Origin: Phycisphaerae bacterium
Lineage (GTDB): Bacteria > Planctomycetota > Phycisphaerae > UBA1845 > Fen-1342
Reading direction: 5' to 3'
DNA length: 64,000 nt
NCBI GenBank assembly: GCA_022072445.1
Contig: JAJVHV010000011.1
Span: forward strand, 1 to 64,000
The position numbers and the translations under genes were made by a program. Each line of letters starts with the position of its first letter. The stretch's first letter is position 1. The notes beneath the pieces were generated by a model, which saw only the letters and a program-made list of their open reading frames with translations, did no database searches and had not been told where the DNA came from. Shown here piece by piece: positions 61,619 through 64,000 of the stretch.

Positions 61619-61673
61619 ATCTGCGGCGGGTCGCGGCCGCCGCTGCGCCGCCCCGACGTGAACTGACGCGCGC

Positions 61674-62384
61674 ATGATCGTGACCACGACCCCCGCCGAC
61701 CGCGGTGCCCGACCGACGGCCGACCGCCGCCCGGCCGGCCCGCGCCGCGGCTTCACGCTTTTCGAAGCGCTGCTCGTCATCATGCTGCTCGGCGTGCTGA
61801 CCGTCTTCCTCTGGCCGGATTTCGACGTCATGAAACGCGGCGAACAGCTCAACGAGTCGATCACGCGGACGCGGGCCGCCATCGCCATGTGCCGCGCCCA
61901 GGCCATGAACGAGTCGCGGCGCTACTGCATCACGTTCAAGCCCGACGGCTCGCTCTTTCTGACTCGCCAGAAAGACCCGCTGCTGGCGCCCGAGGAATAC
62001 GTGCTGGTGGGCGACGGCTGGGCGGCGCACCCGGCCCTGCTCGACGACGTCTGGATCGAGGCCGTGCAGGCCCTGCCTCAGGGTCCGCCGCCGCTCGACG
62101 CCGAGGAAGACGACGAACTCGTCGAGCTGCTCGACAAGATCGACGAACCCGTGCCGCTGGAAGCGAATTTCGAGATCTTCTTCGAGCCCGATGGGACGAG
62201 CACCTCGTCCCGCTGGATTCTGCGCGAGACCACCGGCCACGGCCGCAAACTGACGCTCGACGGCCGCCTCGGCCGCGTCTACGTCGAAGAGGTCGAGAAG
62301 CTGCCCGAAGAGGACGTGCGGCGGCCCACGCCGGACGACGAGCGGCCCGAGCTGCAACTGGTTGTCGAAACGGTGACGCCATGA
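61674..62384 (+). CDS. gspH: Minor pseudopilin GspH
   Basis: The predicted protein is 236 aa from ATG 61674. The leader of 26 residues ends PGPRRG, and the class III signal G-FTLFEALLVIMLLGV follows (Gly26, Glu31). The N-terminal helix, then INESITRTRAAIAMCRAQA-like sequence, fits the GspH/FimT family. It is longer than usual (about 150-180 aa) because of an acidic region with DAEEDDELVELLDKI at about residues 142-156. It overlaps gspI (ATGA). GspH is thought to sit near the tip of the pseudopilus. Confidence 0.9.
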   Translation: MIVTTTPADRGARPTADRRPAGPRRGFTLFEALLVIMLLGVLTVFLWPDFDVMKRGEQLNESITRTRAAIAMCRAQAMNESRRYCITFKPDGSLFLTRQKDPLLAPEEYVLVGDGWAAHPALLDDVWIEAVQALPQGPPPLDAEEDDELVELLDKIDEPVPLEANFEIFFEPDGTSTSSRWILRETTGHGRKLTLDGRLGRVYVEEVEKLPEEDVRRPTPDDERPELQLVVETVTP

Positions 62385-63484
62385 GTATCGCGCTTTTCAA
62401 GACGGGTCTACGCGGCCGTGCGCCGCGGGCGTCGCACAACGCCGCGACGGTCCGGTGCGGCGCGCTGCTGCTCGAAGTGGTCGTCGCCATGACGATCCTG
62501 ATTGCCGCGATGGCGTTCATCGGCACGCAGATGGTGGCCGGCATCCGCACGGTCGGGCTGGGCGAGCAGGAGACGCGCCTGTCCGAGCTGGCCGACCGCC
62601 TGCTGGCGCTGCTCGAGCTCGACATGCAGACGTCGGAGCGGCTCTTCACCGACCGTTCGACCGAGGGCGATTTCGGCGACCAGTATCCCGAATACTCGTG
62701 GCAGGCGTCGGTCGAAACGACCGAGCTGCCCGGCCTCGGCCAGGTCACCATCGAGATCCTCTATCTGCCCGACACGCCCAGCAATCCCAACGACGACGAG
62801 CCGGTCGTCGTGCGGCGAATGTACCTGCTGAAGGCTGATCCGGGGCGGATCGACTTCGGTGCCGATTTCGGCATGAACGAAGAGCAGCTCACGCAACTGT
62901 CGCAGACCATCCCCATCCCCGGGTTCGATCCGACCCAGTTCAACCCGCAGGAACTTGTCTCGCAAGACCCCGCCACGCTCCTGCAAATGCTGCCCGTCAT
63001 CCTGGCCATGCTCCAGCAATACACCGGCGGACAAGGAATCGAGGAATTGCTCGGCCCCGGCGGACTCGAGGGCGCCACACCCGACCAGATTCGCGAACTC
63101 CTGGCTGGACAGCTCGGAGACCTCGCCGGCGGCGAGGGCCTGCCCGGCGGCGAGCCCGGCGACGAAGCCGGCGAACGCACCGGCGTTAACGCCGGACTGA
63201 TCGCACCCCCGCCGGGAGGCGGACGCTCCGCCACTGGCGGAACGCGCCGCGGCGGCGGCGGTGACGGGGCGACGCGAACGACGCGCGGAAACCGCGGTGG
63301 AAACGGTGGGCGTTCAGGGGCGACCGGCAACAACAACCGCTCCGGCGGCGCGAACAACCGCAGCGGCGGGACACGGCGCGGCGGCGGCAACGCCGCCGAC
63401 GAGCAGGCCCGCATCGAGGAACTCATGCGTTTGCGCGACCAGCTCAATCGCGGCGGCGGCGGGGACAACGGCGGTGGAGAATGA
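62381..63484 (+). CDS. gspI: Minor pseudopilin GspI-like with Gly/Arg-rich extension
   Basis: The predicted protein is 367 aa from ATG 62381, against about 125 aa for typical GspI. The prepilin site is RCG-ALLLEVVVAMTILIAA, with Gly27 at -1 and Glu32 at +5. The first 150 residues are pseudopilin-like (LADRLLALLELDMQTSERLF, VETTELPGLGQVTIEILYLP). After that there is a Gln/Leu-rich part (ILAMLQQYTGGQGIEELLGP). Finally, from about residue 268, a Gly/Arg/Asn-rich tail occurs (RRGGGGDGATRTTRGNRGGN). The GspI identity is based mainly on position between GspH and GspJ and on prepilin form. Confidence 0.8.
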   Translation: MSIALFKTGLRGRAPRASHNAATVRCGALLLEVVVAMTILIAAMAFIGTQMVAGIRTVGLGEQETRLSELADRLLALLELDMQTSERLFTDRSTEGDFGDQYPEYSWQASVETTELPGLGQVTIEILYLPDTPSNPNDDEPVVVRRMYLLKADPGRIDFGADFGMNEEQLTQLSQTIPIPGFDPTQFNPQELVSQDPATLLQMLPVILAMLQQYTGGQGIEELLGPGGLEGATPDQIRELLAGQLGDLAGGEGLPGGEPGDEAGERTGVNAGLIAPPPGGGRSATGGTRRGGGGDGATRTTRGNRGGNGGRSGATGNNNRSGGANNRSGGTRRGGGNAADEQARIEELMRLRDQLNRGGGGDNGGGE

Positions 63485-64000
63485 GCGCCCGTCGGCGGTC
63501 TGGCTCTCACGCCGCCCGGCCACGCGCGACCCGCAGGCTGGCGTTGACCCTCTTCGAGGTCCTCATCTCGCTGGTCATCATCGCCGTCATGCTGGCCACC
63601 ATGCTGATGTTCCTCTGGGGCTTCCTTGAGTCAAAGAAGGAAGCCGCGCTGCTGGCCGACCGCACCCAGATCGCCCGGCAGATTCTCGACCGCGTCGCCG
63701 CAGAACTCCGCGGCTGCGTCGGCATGGACGAGATCAACTTCGCCACCGAAAAGGGGCAGCGGCTGCTCGGCGAACGCCGCAGCATCACGTTCCTCACCGC
63801 CGCCGTCCCCGAGCGCTACCAGTACGAGTTTGTCGACGACCTCGCAACTCCGCCACCGGCGCAGCACGACCTGCGCAATCTCAGCTACTCGCTCTGGATC
63901 GATCCGGAGAACAAGACCGAGGACAACGAGCCGATCGTGGGCGGGATCATCCGCACCGAGAAACGCACGCTCAACCAGTTCCTGGTCGACGAGGAAGACC
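63481..64000 (+). CDS. gspJ: Minor pseudopilin GspJ (partial, runs off the window)
   Basis: ATG 63481 overlaps the gspI stop. 173 codons are visible and the frame is open at the right edge. The prepilin site is RRLA-LTLFEVLISLVIIA, with Ala at -1 and Glu26 at +5. After the helix there is ADRTQIARQILDRVAAELRG, which fits GspJ, and then beta-rich sequence (YQYEFVDDLATPPPAQHDLR, LSYSLWIDPENKTEDNEPIV). GspK would be expected next. The identity as GspJ is by order and by the first 70 residues. Confidence 0.82.
   Translation, partial: MSARRRSGSHAARPRATRRLALTLFEVLISLVIIAVMLATMLMFLWGFLESKKEAALLADRTQIARQILDRVAAELRGCVGMDEINFATEKGQRLLGERRSITFLTAAVPERYQYEFVDDLATPPPAQHDLRNLSYSLWIDPENKTEDNEPIVGGIIRTEKRTLNQFLVDEED

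Overview
The window is about 64 kb of very GC-rich bacterial DNA, densely coded on both strands. The gene content fits a member of the Planctomycetota. The indicators are an exported WD40-type protein ending in a dockerin-like 'VNCDGTRNAYDID...DANDDGSVDAFDVDAF' module, many lipoproteins and exported proteins with no recognisable family, DUF1573 proteins, a PyrR-PyrB pair, a type II secretion operon with pseudopilins, a Kdo transferase (so an LPS-type outer membrane), and several families of short palindromic interspersed repeats. The phylum call is inference from gene content; no rRNA or tRNA gene is visible.

Layout. 0-12.5 kb: Arg/Gly-rich tail of an unseen protein, Kdo transferase waaA, exported/lipoprotein genes, a DUF309 protein carrying a large in-frame repeat insertion, a Xer recombinase, small lipoproteins, alpha-glucan phosphorylase, and an ABC exporter pair. 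12.5-19.3 kb: two large exported proteins with a common C-terminal domain, sharing a 423-bp tract that differs at one base, then a WD40/dockerin protein. 19.3-29.2 kb: aldehyde dehydrogenase, an RMND1/DUF155-like membrane protein, a GlcF-like Fe-S protein, a TIM-barrel isomerase, a zinc-ribbon membrane protein, a CRISPR-spaced triplicate palindromic repeat, and prolyl-tRNA synthetase with repeat-derived insertions. 29.2-37.6 kb: a rhodanese/phosphodiesterase-lipoprotein/tyrosine-phosphatase operon, ribBA, a coiled-coil exported protein, pyrR-pyrB, and an ECF sigma factor with a likely anti-sigma factor. 37.9-46.6 kb: a colinear run of two DUF1573 proteins, an anchored rhodanese, a MauE/DoxX protein, a glycosyltransferase-like protein and a large exported glycosidase-like protein. 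46.6-55.2 kb: a Gfo/Idh/MocA oxidoreductase and hutI, two tandem lipoproteins, rpsO-pnp, a cold-shock protein, and an FHA-GAF histidine kinase. 55.4-59.5 kb: a Tat-exported isomerase, a BNR-type lipoprotein, and an uncharacterised cassette of cysteine-rich peptide, membrane-anchored protein and MauE-like protein. 59.9-64 kb: type II secretion gspF-G-H-I-J, with gspJ cut by the right edge.

Working together. Many adjacent genes overlap by 1-4 bases (ATGA, GTGA, TGATG), which points to translational coupling: ABC ATPase-permease, rhodanese-phosphodiesterase-phosphatase, pyrR-pyrB, rhodanese-MauE, GT-like-GH-like, gspH-I-J, and the peptide cassette. The type II system is the likely exit route for the exported cysteine-rich, dockerin-tagged and propeller proteins, though this is not shown by the sequence.

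The most distinctive feature is the repeat load. A 24-bp palindromic motif family lies in frame in the DUF309 gene and in proS, and outside genes near 7.1 kb. Tandem arrays inside genes have unit lengths that are multiples of three (21/186 bp and 18 bp), whereas intergenic arrays do not (25, 53 and 65 bp). The best candidate for an undescribed system is the 57.6-59.5 kb cassette of a ten-cysteine exported peptide with a MauE-type redox membrane protein.
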